Assembly (NCBI RefSeq): GCF_963169125.1
Contig: NC_084802.1
Location: forward strand, 16,988,896 to 17,052,895
Length of the DNA stretch: 64,000 nucleotides
Source: Humulus lupulus
Taxonomy: Eukaryota > Streptophyta > Magnoliopsida > Rosales > Cannabaceae
Direction of reading: 5' to 3'
Shown: positions 43,146 to 53,741 of the stretch, piece after piece
How the letters are laid out: each line of letters opens with the position of its first letter
How positions within the stretch are numbered: the stretch's first letter is position 1
Translations under genes and position numbers: made by a program
The notes under the pieces: generated by a model
Told to the model about the DNA's origin: nothing
What the model saw: the letters and a program-made list of their open reading frames with translations, nothing else
The model's database searches: none

Positions 43146-43765
43146 CGCAGCAGGGGAGGGCTGCGACCCTTAAGGAAATTTTGGCAAGAATAGTGTTTTT
43201 AGCTTGGGGATTCAAGCCTAAGGCCTCGGGGTTGAACCTAGTACCCGGTTGGGTAGTGTTTGATGTCTCAGAGGTTATGTTGTGGTTTGGGAACCTTTTA
43301 TTATTCATTTTATTGATGGAATCCCATAATTGGTTATGACCAGGTGACCGTTAAAGGACCAAAGGACTGATCATTCTCAAAGGTCGTTTCTTTTATTAAT
43401 TCTCGCTCGAACCCAAGGTAAGAAAACTTCACCCCATATGTGACATGCATGGCTGTGATTGATGCATGTTGGATATTGAATGTGAACATTGATAGCATAA
43501 TGAATGCTTGGAAATCTTGCCCATTTGCATATGGTTGTTATTGAGGCATGCTGGGTGATTAAGTGTGATGCATGTGATGCACGAGAAACATGTGATTAGG
43601 GCATGCCATGAATGTTGAATATGAGAATGGTCAGAGCTTGAGTCTCTGAGTTTGTGCATGATCATAACTATGCTAGCAACTGTTTAGTAAGCATGCTGAA
43701 TGCCCTGTTCTTGGATAATTGGCATATGATACACATTGATAGCATTGCTTACTTGTGCATGGTAC

Positions 43766-43967
43766 TGACTAATTAGTCAGGTTTGGCAAAGGTGCTAGTA
43801 TCAACTGTGAAGCTGTGACTCACTAGTCAGGTTCGGCAGTGGTACTGGGCACTGGTCACACAGGGCTGACTCGTTAGTCAGATTTGGCAAAGGTGTTAGT
43901 ATCAACTGTGAAGCTGTGACTCACTAGTCAGGTTCGACAGTGGTACTGGGCACTGGTCACGTTGTGC
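43766..43967 (+). repeat. 101-bp tandem repeat, two copies, in LTR G
   Basis: Units 43766-43866 and 43867-43967 are near-identical. Each holds two palindromes, such as TGACTCACTAGTCA, and the phrase GGTACTGGGCACTGGTCAC. A third partial unit begins at about 43968. Confidence 0.85.
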
Positions 43968-44177
43968 TAACTCACTAGTCATGACAACCCTAGTGTGTTT
44001 AGTGCAAGCTTTGTCGATTGGATCTAATCAACCCTCAGCATTGAATGACTCAAAGAGCATTAATGCAGGACCGACCTCAAGTTTGATGAATATAAACAAG
44101 CATTTATCTAGCCAAAGGCTAGTCATTTAGAGCCATTGCAGGAAAGCCTAGGTAACGGTGTTGTTACACGGCTATGG

Positions 44178-44470
44178 GCACTGGGCCCCTAGTGACTTGG
44201 TTGTCAGTCACTCAGTATGGTTTACCAGGACCTCAAAGTGATATTCACTCATCTGATCAGAGCTATGAGCTCTGTATGATCATTTTGATCATCATATGCA
44301 TGGCTTTGGGCACTGAGGCCCCAGTGACTTGCTTGTTGGTCACTCAGCATGGTTTACCAGAACCTGTTGAAGGTTAGAGGCTTACCCAACAGCCAACCTT
44401 CCACTTGAATTAGTGACTCGCTTGTCGGTCACTCAGTATGGTTTACCAGATCCTCAAGTGTTGTGACACT
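44178..44470 (+). repeat. Three spaced copies of a TGGTTTACCAG repeat in LTR G
   Basis: A unit of the form GTGACTtGcTTGTcgGTCACTCAGTATGGTTTACCAG recurs at about 44190, 44315 and 44407 (lower case varies). A different spacing and sequence separate it from the 101-bp pair. Confidence 0.75.
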
Positions 44471-45043
44471 CATCTGATTAGGACTGACTTGATAGTCCTC
44501 CTATCAGAAGGTCAGGACTTCTTGTCCTGGATACCCCAACATCTGTTTGAATTCATTTGCATGCTGAATAGAGCTGTGAGTGCTAGGCATGCCAGATATG
44601 ATTTGATATCATGATATGACTGTTTATGAGCATATGAGTTTTCTTGCTGGGCTTCGGCTCACGGGTGCTTTGTGGTGCAGGTAAAGGCAAAAGGAAGCAG
44701 GACCATCCTCGAGTTGGAGAGCTTAGGTGATGTCGTGTACATATGCAGCTGCTCGACCAATACTTGGGCGAGGTTTGAAAGTGAAACTAGGGCTGAACCC
44801 AGTTTTGCCGCTTAGAACGGCCTGTTGTAAACACTTTCTTATAATAAACTCTTAAATTATATTTTTGGGATCCCAATGTATACAGTAAACGTTCTAGTGA
44901 AACGTTATATCCTTAACCAAATTTTTTAACCCCTAAGCCGCTAGTCATACTTAGTTATACGTTTATGGCCAAACGACTCGACTAGCGAGTTTAGCACTGT
45001 CTGCAATGTGCACTGTAGCGATCCCTGGAGTTGGGGCTTTACA

Positions 45044-45366
45044 TCAGCAGCAACATCAGTAGTCTTATTTTCACCTCCTTTACTAGGTCCACCCATGACA
45101 GGTTCGATAATTTGAAGCTTATTCATGAGCTGCGTCAGACCATAGTTGAGTTGAGCACGAACGTGTAGACACGATGCCATCAGAGAATTGATGGTGCCAT
45201 CACTAACGTGCAGACACGGTGCTCGTTCTGGGGATTCCTCAATCATGACGAACTTGGAGTTGTCACCTATCAACACAATGCTGATGTTTTGCTTCCATTT
45301 AAGGAAGTTTTCTCCAGTGAGTTTCTCCATCGAAAGTTGAGAAAGGATGGGAGTAGACACAGCCAT
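45044..45366 (-). pseudogene. gag: copia gag N-terminus of element H, with internal deletion
   Basis: The start is MAVSTPILSQLSMEKLTGEN, followed by FLKWKQNISIVLIGDNSKFV, the usual UBN2-type gag opening. It then jumps from ERAP to a short text and to LNYGLTQLMNKLQIIEP, which in this family is near the end of the capsid region. I infer that most of the capsid domain is missing, before and apart from the solo LTR insertion. The frame reads through to the LTR G site. Confidence 0.75.
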
Positions 45367-47717
45367 AACTCAAAACTACAAAGTACCAATAAAATAGATT
45401 TCAATAACATTTGCTCAATAAAACTTCTATTCACACAAATTTCAAGAAATAGCACAACATATACCAAAAATATGTAAGATATGAGAAAAAATACCAAAAA
45501 CAATCATATCTCTATTTCTTTAGGTTTTTAACTAATCTATGATATCCTTGTCCCGGTTGGCGAGAGTCAAAAATACCACTAGTTAAATAGAGTTGTAAAC
45601 TCATTTAATAATGGACAGCACTATTAACAACCTACTATTCGATCAAAATAAGAAAACAAAATCTCTTATTTTATGAGCTAGACCCACGGTTTCAATAATC
45701 ATAGATTTAGTCCTAGTAGTCACCGTAGGGGTGAGTCTAGTAGAATTTGACCTATAATTATCTATCTTTCGAAATCTAACCTTGTCAAAATAACTAATGA
45801 ACATCTTCCGTAGGGGGACGAATCAAAGCGCCTCGAGGCTCCATTAAGCTACTGACTATGTTAAACCAACGGTGGAGATCGAATAAAATTCTTAAAATAA
45901 GCTCATTATAAAATTAAAATTAGTATTTTTATTATTTATTTTTAGAAAATTAATGACTATGGTTTTCCAAAAAAAATTAAACAGACTAAATTTTTTAAAA
46001 CCAAAGTCCTATAATTTCTTATTAATTCTAAAGTGTCACATTGAAACAAATTCAATTAATTTAGAATTAATTTGTTGCTAATCAATATTTAGGTTTAACT
46101 AATATAATGAACCTATACAATTAAGTCCAACTCAGGTAAATGAGCCTTAAAAATTGGGCTTGTATGGAGGAGGGCTGGGTCCAGTATGTCGTTCCCACTA
46201 CAAAGGCCCCTTATCTTCCATACAAGGTCCAAAAGACAGGAATTTAAACCTTCATTTTATTAATTGTTATTAATTGATTAGGCTCATTATACTCATGCAA
46301 AGCAAATGGGCCTTCACAAGTGGAATCACCCACAAGAGAGGAATTTAAACTTTACATTTTCTAATGGGCCCAAATAAAACCTATCATTTTTATGAATATT
46401 TTATTTGGCAAAATACCATATATCTAACAAACATATGGGTCACTATATGCATCTAAGCCCAATTGCAAAAATACCACATATAGTGCAAACAAACATGTTA
46501 TAATTGGATGGGCCTAATCATGTTACTATATGAGCAATTCTATGAAAATATGCAAAAATACCATAATTTATTTCATTTGCAAAAATAACACAATTAATTA
46601 TCTAGAATTTAAAAAAAAAATTCAAATTAAATAAATTTTTACAAAAATAAGTCAATTTAAATGAAATTTATCAACAATTAACAATAGTTAATTTAAATTT
46701 CATTTATCAACAATCAACTTGGTTTTAGGTTAATTTGAAAAAAAATATATATTAATTTAATTTAAATAGGATTTATCAACAATTAACCAAAGTTAATTTA
46801 AATCCCATTTATTAAAAAAAATATTTTATTAATTGGCTGAAAAAAATTATATTTTTCAAAATTTAACCAATTTTAAATTTTAAAATCAATATCTAAACTA
46901 TTTTCAAAAAATATCTTGTGTTGTTACAACTATTATCTAATATTTTAACCATTTTAAAAATAATAAAATACAAATAGTTATAACAACCCTAAAATATCTC
47001 AAATAGTTAAACAAATTCAAATATCCATAAAAATATCTAACTAACAAAATTCAAATTTCAAATAATTTAAATATTAAAACTATAGAATAAAAAGATATTT
47101 ATATTTTCAAATAAATATTTAATAAAAATTTCAAGAATTTAAATGAAAATATCTTAAATATCTGATATCATAATTATAATATTTTAATATATTAAAAGAT
47201 TTAAAATTAAGTTGTTAGTCTAATTTTAAATTTGAATTTGAATCTTTGTAGAAAATATTTAATTATTTAAATCTCAACTAACCAAAATATCTTATTTTAA
47301 AAAATTTAAATGATAAAACAAAAAAGATATTTTAGGTTTTGATTATACATAATAAATTTCTACAATTTTAATTTTATTTATTTAAAAAAAATGAACAGTA
47401 CCACGGGGTACTGTTCATCGCGTGCGTGCGCGAGGGGCGCGCGCACATGGCAGCCAGAACAAAAAATTTCAAAAATCTTTTTTTGTGCAATTTTTAAACC
47501 AAAACTATTTTCTAATTAATTTTTAACATGTTTTACACAAAATAAAGCATATATAAAAATTAATAGCATAGAAAACACAACAAAATAACCTAAAAATTGC
47601 TAAAATTCACATAAAATCAATATGCTTCATAAAAACATGAAAAACATCCAATTATTCAAACATATCAAATAATCCAATTTTAAACATGTTCATGCATGAA
47701 AATAAAGATTACCAAAG
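45367..47717 (-). other. Long AT-rich untranslated leader of copia element H
   Basis: There is no ORF. It is AT-rich, with repeated TTTATCAACAATTAAC words at 46660-46800. A GC-rich island at 47392-47450 opens with a perfect 11-bp hairpin. Long leaders between PBS and gag are usual in Angela-like elements. Confidence 0.65.
47392..47417. other. Perfect 11-bp hairpin in the copia leader
   Basis: TGAACAGTACC (47392-47402), loop ACGG, GGTACTGTTCA (47407-47417). A GC-rich tract CGCGTGCGTGCGCG follows. It lies about 315 bp inside the 5' LTR, where packaging or dimer signals sit in retroelements; that role is inferred. Confidence 0.6.
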
Positions 47718-47729
47718 TCTCTGAGGCCA
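47718..47729 (-). other. PBS of copia element H
   Basis: The minus strand reads TGGCCTCAGAGA two bases inside the 5' LTR. It resembles TGGTATCAGAGC, the initiator-Met tRNA site, with three differences. Confidence 0.6.
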
Positions 47730-47731
47730 GT

Positions 47732-49589
47732 TGTTGGAAAAAGCTTATACAGGATATTTATTTATTTTCATGTATATCTAATATTAAACAAATTAATACG
47801 AGATAGCCTAAAACATGTTTCTAATATTGAATTCAAAGAGAAACAAATAATATAATACTTACAGTATACGCAGCGGAATTAAGAGTCATTCCTTCAGTTT
47901 CTCTAACTCTTGTATCCTTTCTGTCGCAAAGTATTATCAAGAAACTAAACCAATCTTCTATTTTCTTCACGATCTTCCAATGTATCCTTAGAACCACCTA
48001 GACTAGTGTGGGCAATTCTCAACACATGAGATAGATATAGAGAGAAGAAGAGAAAATAACAAAGTGGCTTAGAAAAGGACTTGTGTTTAGAGAGAATATA
48101 AAACTATCAGAAAATCTGACTTGTGACTTATCTATCGTCTCTGAAATTTTCTCTCTAAGCACTCCTTTTATAGACTCAATTAGGCCATTTAATTTAATTA
48201 AAAAATCAATTAAATAACAGCCATTTTGAAGCCCTAGGTCGAAATTATCATGGGCTATAGGCCCGTGAAATTTTCCATTTGATTATAAGCCCATTGGACT
48301 TAAAATCAAGGCCTGAATTATTTCCTATTGATTTAATTAATTAAATAATTATTTAAATCATTTATCAAATTCATTATTTATAATTTGAACCTTGATTTAA
48401 ATTTATTTATTAATTTAGATACCAATTTATCTTAATTAATAAATCTGCCATAATTTCTATTTTCTTCTCAAAATTATACAACTCTGTGAAACTATCCAAA
48501 ATTGACCTGGTCAACTTTGATAATTATAATTGATAATTAAATCAATTAATTGAGACTATCTAGATGATTTTATCCAAGGTACAATGGGGACCATGGGCCT
48601 ATGAAATCAAGCTCCAATAAGTTATCATAAATCTAACAAATAAATTTACTAACTTATTAATTCCTCGTGACTCCACTATAGACTTGGAATTGCACTCTTG
48701 AATTCATAGAACGCTCTATAACAAATATAGATACGCTATTAATTATCCATTGTTACAACCATAATTGTCACTCAATCCTCTATAGACGGACTACAATGAG
48801 ATCGGACTAAAATACCGTTTTACCCCTCATTGTATTTTATCCTTAAAACACTTAGTTCCTTGTAAATGATATTTCAGTAAACTAATATAATTACTGAAAT
48901 GAGATCTCTATCATTTAACACCTTGAACCAAACTAAAAGGAAACCATCGTTTCACTTCTTCATCAGAAGCTATAGATATTCATATCTATGATTAACACTC
49001 CCACTCAATTATACTACCGAGTTCCCAAGATGTAAGTATGGGCTAGTCCGTAGGGTAAGCTAGTAACGAACAAGTCAAAGAACTCAAATAATACAATCAG
49101 TTAGAATACTAACCACTCAGAATTGAGATTGAATTGACCTATGGTCTACTATATGATATGACTAGAATAGATAATAACGGTATGTTTACTTATCTTATCA
49201 ACTGTCAATATCGGTCCTGTCCAATGTAACAAATACATCTGATCTTATCTGCTTTGCTAATGTTCTGGAAAGAACATAACACTGTAATGTGTAAGTAGAT
49301 CATATCGTAGATTGGCAAGTCAGTGTAAATCCGGTGCACTGACTAATCTTATGACTAACTTATTTTGAACATATAATCATATTTATATTCCACTGTGATT
49401 ACGTCACTATAAATAAGATTAGCTATATGCTCGGGATTTAATAGAAGTTTATATTAAACAAATAATCATGAAAATAAAATATGTGAGCAAAGTGATTGAC
49501 CAAGTCAAAAAATTATTTCTATTCTTTTATTGATAATAAAATGAGATTACAAAGAATTTGAGTTTTAATTAGGGCATAAAACCCCAACA
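47732..49589 (-). repeat. 5' LTR of copia element H (1858 bp)
   Basis: Same length and sequence order as the left LTR. It ends at CCCCAACA, followed by TGTTT, the right target duplication. Confidence 0.92.
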
Positions 49590-50318
49590 TGTTTCAAGGT
49601 TAATTGGGCCAAATCATATAAATTAAACAATTATATTAAAATATATTATTAAAAATAATTAAATTATTTTTCTAAAAAAAAAAAAAAAAAAAAAAAAGAT
49701 GCTTCTATTTACACCTCACTTTTTTTTTCTTTCCCTTTACTCCTTTTAATTAATTAATCCTTCTATATATCTTGGTTATAAATTTACACAAATATCTTTA
49801 CCGGTTATTCAACATTAAAGTTATATTTCTTTACACATACTTTCAACATACTATAAAATAAATTATAAATATTAATTTTGTTTTAATATATTGTAATTTC
49901 TTTGATTACAAATATGAAAGTCAAACTAATGCAGCGTGTTGTATAGTGAGTATAGTTCATGCCAAATCCATGGCAACAAAGGGGAAATCCCCAAATATGA
50001 AACTCTCAAAACTCTATTCAATATTCAATTCATAAATTTCCCTTACAATAAAGCAATATGAGTATTTATAATGCCCTCATAAATATGACATCATAAAGTA
50101 AATATAAAAAAACAAAGTTCATACATTTTCAAATAAAACCACTATACCTTTTAGACTATTCTTACTATCATTAAATGATGCAGCAAGTTGGAAGGGGTGA
50201 GCATAGCTCATGCTATTTTCACGACAACAAAAAAGAAACTCCTAAATATGACTCCCAAAACTCTATTCAATTCCAAATGTTCCTTAACAATAAAGTAAGA
50301 GGGGTATTTGTAGTGCCC
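49590..50318. other. Host flank with a poly-A run and a 140-bp direct repeat
   Basis: After the copia element the host sequence continues to a run of about 25 A (49674-49698). Two related blocks then follow (about 49930-50070 and 50177-50317). Each has CATGCCA.../CATGCTA..., CAAAACTCTATTCAAT and TATTTATAATGCCCT / TATTTGTAGTGCCCT text. These look like the ends of a degraded LTR pair or a local duplication. No ORF. Confidence 0.5.
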
Positions 50319-50532
50319 TGTTGGAAAAAATCAAACTAATTTTAGGAAGTTTCCTGTTTAGTTTGTAAAAGTGTAGAATATTCTTCTAGTTATCTATGAT
50401 AGGAAAGTAGTTAATAGACATATTTTTTGTATTAAAAACTAGTGGTTTGATTCATGGTTTGGGTAACCTAGTGTTGTATAAATCCATGATAATTGTGGAG
50501 AAATAATATATCAGAAATTTACCCTATTTCTA
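50319..50532 (+). repeat. 5' LTR of copia element I (about 214 bp)
   Basis: It starts TGTTGGAAAAAATC and ends near TTTCTAC, three bases before the PBS. The terminal CA is decayed. The short LTR and the position of gag 40 bp after the PBS fit small copia families. Confidence 0.7.
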
Positions 50533-50535
50533 CCT

Positions 50536-50547
50536 TGGTATCAGAGC
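50536..50547 (+). other. PBS of copia element I (initiator-Met tRNA)
   Basis: TGGTATCAGAGC is an exact match to the common copia primer site. Confidence 0.9.
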
Positions 50548-50574
50548 CGACCCTCCCTTCCCTTTACCTTCACA

Positions 50575-51600
50575 ATGTCAGACATCTTCAATGAATCTGC
50601 TTCCAACCCAGCCAGCACCACCATCCTTCTGACCACTCCCATCACCCCTAACACCACAGAAACCCAAAAAATCACCTCTGAATCCCACTCTGTTCAAATC
50701 ATCAACATTCGACTCAATGGTGATGATTTTTTGAGATGGTCCCAATCGATTCAGATGTATATGCGGATGTGGAAAGATGGGCTACTTGACTGGCCCGAAG
50801 ATGGCTCCCAAGGAGGACGATCTAGCTTATGCTGCATGGGATGCATCGAACTCTATGGTTATGACTTAGCTGGTCAATTCCATGGAGGAGGAGATCACTC
50901 GAATTACATGTGTTACTCGACTACCAAGGATTTCTGGGATAATGTAGTGCAAATTTACTTTGATTTGGGGAATCAATCTTAGATTTTTGAGTTGAATCTC
51001 AAACTCGATGACATGAAGCAAGGTGAGGATAATGTTACTAAGTACTTCACCTCGTTGAATAGGATATGGTAAGATATGGACCTATTTGATACATATGAGT
51101 ATAAATCTGTTGAGGTTGGTTGCCAACATAAGAAGACTGTTGAAGATACTAGGATTTACAAGTTCTTGGCTGGTCTTAATGTTGAGTTTGATGAAGTGAG
51201 GGGGAGAATTATTGGTAGGCAGCCTTTGCCTCCAATTAGTGAAGTTTTCTCGGAGGTTAAGAGTAGAGAGTCGAAGGAATGTCATGTTGGGAAAAAAGGT
51301 TGCTGGAGCTATTGTTGAGGGATCAGGCTTGGCAACTACAACGGGAGGAGGCTATGCCAGGGTTGGTCCGCACAAACCTGATGACAAGCCATGAGTCTGG
51401 TGTGATTTCTTTAATAAGCCACGCCATACTCGTGAGACTTGCTGGTGGATCTGTGCTAAACCTGCCAACTGGAAAAGCAAGGCTATCAATAAGGAAGTGC
51501 GTGGAGCTCTTACAGCTAATGAGTCTGAGACAAGCCCTTACACCAAAGGGCAACCGAAGCACATTTAGGTGCTGCTAAAGTCCAATCCTCAATCCTCTAG
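50575..51600 (+). pseudogene. gag: gag of copia element I
   Basis: The start MSDIFNESASNP is 27 bases after the PBS. It carries INIRLNGDDFLRWSQSIQMY, the Retrotran_gag/UBN2 opening, then LKLDDMKQGEDNVTKYFTSLN after a TAG at about 50981, YKFLAGLNVEFDEVRGRII, and the knuckle CDFFNKPRHTRETC. The second Cys of the CCHC knuckle is Phe here. Several stops and frame breaks occur (50982, 51070, 51316, 51394). Confidence 0.82.
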
Positions 51601-51605
51601 TATTT

Positions 51606-53130
51606 ATGTTGCTTCTGTGGCACACATGTACTGAATTAAATGCTCTTAATTGTATTTTTACACATGCCACTCCATGGATCATTGATTCTAGAGCTTCTGA
51701 CCATATGAATAGTTCCTCTAAATTATTTAAATCCTATACTCCATGCCTGGTACTACAAAGGTTAGGATTGTTGATGGTAGTTTCTCTCCTGTTGCAGGAA
51801 AATGCTTAGTTAAACTATCTGAGGGAATAGATCTTAAATATGTTCTCCATGTTCCTAAAATTCACTATAACCCTTTGTTTGTTAGTAAAATATCCATAGA
51901 TTCTAATTGTTGTGTTGTTTTCTATGAATCTCATTGTGTTTTTCTGGACTGGAGCTCGGAGAAGACGATTGACAGTGCTAGGATGATTAATGTTCTATAC
52001 TATTTTGGGGATATTCTATCTAGTAATAAAAATGTTCAAGGACTTAGAAGTATCAGTTCTTTGTCTGTGTATGATCAAATAATGATTTGGCACTATAGAT
52101 CGAGTCACCCTAGTTTCTCTTATTTAAAACATTTGTTACCTGGATTGTTTAAGAAATTGAATCCCTTATATTTTCATTGTGATGGTTGCCTATTGGCCAA
52201 AAGCCAACGTAAATCTTATGTTCAAAAGTTTTATCGCCCTTCACAACCATTTTATCTTTTTCATAGTGATGTTTGGGGACCTTCCAAGGTCACGACGATG
52301 TCAGGTAAAAAATGGTTTGTTACTTTTATCGATGACCATTTTCATCTCTATTGGGTTTATTTAATGAAAGAAAAATTTGTGGTGGCACAAATTTTTAAAG
52401 TTTTTTAATCTATAATTGAAACCCAATTTCAAACCAAAATCAATATTTTAAGATCTGACAATGGCACAAAATATATTAGTAAACTCTTATGAATTTATTT
52501 AAGAGAGAAAGGTATGTTGCATCAATCTATCTGTCATGATATTCCAGAAAAAAATGGCTTAGCTGAACGTAAAAAGAAACATTTGTTAAAAGTAGTTAGG
52601 GCTATGATGTTTTATATTAATATTCCTAAGTATCTACGGGGGGACGTTGTCCTTACTGCCTCTTATCTTATTAACATGATGCCCACTCGTGTCTTGCAGT
52701 AAATTACTCCCTTAGAATGTTTAAAAAAGGTATTTTCTGGATCTCGAATTCATTCAGGCATACCCTTGAAAATATTTGGTTGCACTGCTTATGTTGACAT
52801 TTCAAAAAGATCTCGATCTAAGTTAGAATCAAGATCGAGAGAAGTGTTTTTCTAGGATATACTCCTACTTAAAAAGGTTATAAATGTTTTAATCATGTTA
52901 CCAAATGTTTTTATACAATAATGGATGTCAATTTCTAGAAAACACTCCATATTTTATCAAAAAATTCATTCAGGTGGAGAACTTAGCGGAACCAATTTTT
53001 TGGGAAATTGATCCTTTACCCAATATATTCTTGATGATCCTATTTCGCTTAAATAAACTCAACCTACTGAGTGTGAATCTGAAATTGGTCTATTAGAAAA
53101 AGAAATAATACGATTAATTAAAAATAGAGT
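51606..53130 (+). pseudogene. pol: protease and integrase of copia element I, broken
   Basis: The protease has WIIDSRASDHMN (the family DSGAS with Gly>Arg), then VLHVPKIHYNPLFVSKI. The GAG_pre-integrase part has MIWHYRSSHPSFSYLKHL and CDGCLLAKSQR. Integrase has HSDVWGPS, VTFIDDHFHLYWVYLM, LRSDNGTKY and PEKNGLAERKK, so D, D and E are present. Stops are near 52408, 52490, 52700, 52855 and 52935. The frame dissolves at about 53100 (LLEKEIIRLIKNR), before RT. Confidence 0.82.
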
Positions 53131-53285
53131 AATGATATGTACACACAAAATATGCACCCAAACATTACATACAGTGACGTGACAATGCTTTTTAAAACAA
53201 TAGGTCCTAATTTTGATAAATGTGATTGGTTAGGCTAAACTGCCGTAAAGAGTGCCCTAATCTATTACTTTATAAAAATGTCGCT
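53131..53285. other. Unassigned 155-bp piece at the copia breakpoint
   Basis: Text such as ATATGTACACACAAAATATG and CAGTGACGTGACAATG separates the truncated copia from the inverted LTR fragment. It may be a MITE remnant; I see no clear terminal repeats. Confidence 0.3.
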
Positions 53286-53741
53286 CAACTCACATGTACG
53301 ACTATATGGGGCCCAGCCTCATAAGGTTACCCTTGGCAAATACAAATATCTCACATATTGCATTCACGATAACTTTACCGAACTAAATACATTTAACCAT
53401 GACAGATGGGTACTACTATGCACGTTCAGCCATATAATCATACATTTATATATCAACTAGAATTTCACTGGCAGTATACAAACATGCAAAAAATTCACTA
53501 AAATCACAACAAGCTAAGATACTCTTGGTGTATACTGCCTTACCTCTTGTCCTTAGCTTTCGTGAATTATGTCCTTATGAGTATTTCCGATCGCGTTTAG
53601 ACCCTATAATAGCCCCATGTCACATTGGCTGCTTCTTGGAATGATGACTGACCCTGCAAACCAATATGAGTCTTTCCAGCGTGTTTTGTCCTCACTTGCA
53701 CGCTTCCTGGGAAAATTTCCCAGGAGGTTTGCCATCATGCG
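53286..53741 (-). repeat. Inverted fragment J' of the 5S-derived LTR family
   Basis: It is the reverse complement of about 56325-56780 of LTR J, at about nine in ten bases identical by eye. It includes the 5S-like GGTGACCTCCTGGGAA part and the following CTATTATAGGGTCTAAACGCG. It is cut at ATGCG (53737-53741) by solo LTR M and resumes at 55837. Confidence 0.78.

Larger units (their letters stand above)
42052..45043 (+). repeat. Solo LTR G (2992 bp) in copia gag, TSD TCAGC
   Basis: TCAGC flanks both ends (42047-42051 and 45044-45048). It runs TGTAATGCCCC...GGGGCTTTACA. It shares its first 60 bases (CTAATAAGGTTTAGGACCTTGATTAG) and a block near 44640-44680 with LTR F. It contains a CCGCGG cluster (43065-43145), a 101-bp tandem pair and a second repeat set. 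There is no coding region, so it is a solo LTR left by recombination. Confidence 0.9.
36738..49589 (-). mobile_element. Complete Angela-like Ty1/copia element H, TSD TGTTT
   Basis: Two 1858-bp LTRs bound it and TGTTT flanks it on both sides (36733-36737 and 49590-49594). On the minus strand the order is 5' LTR (right), PBS, a 2.3 kb leader, gag, protease, integrase, RT, RNase H, PPT, 3' LTR. A solo LTR of another family splits gag (42052-45043). Without it the element would be about 9.9 kb. The LTR start TGTTGGGGTTTTATGCCC and LTR size suggest the Angela lineage. Confidence 0.9.
50319..53130 (+). mobile_element. Ty1/copia element I, 5' half, truncated before RT
   Basis: A short 5' LTR, an exact initiator-Met PBS, gag, protease and integrase follow on the plus strand. 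Similarity stops at about 53130, before any RT motif. No 3' LTR is seen. It interrupts the second copy of the 140-bp repeat at TGCCC. Confidence 0.82.

Noticed and set aside
42955..43339. Overlapping ORFs on both strands across the GC cluster of LTR G
   Set aside because: Both strands are open because of GC-rich words; they lie in a solo LTR with no homologous protein signal.
49674..49698. Poly-A tail of a retroposed gene or SINE
   Set aside because: No gene-like or SINE-like body or flanking duplication is visible upstream, so it may be a simple A run.
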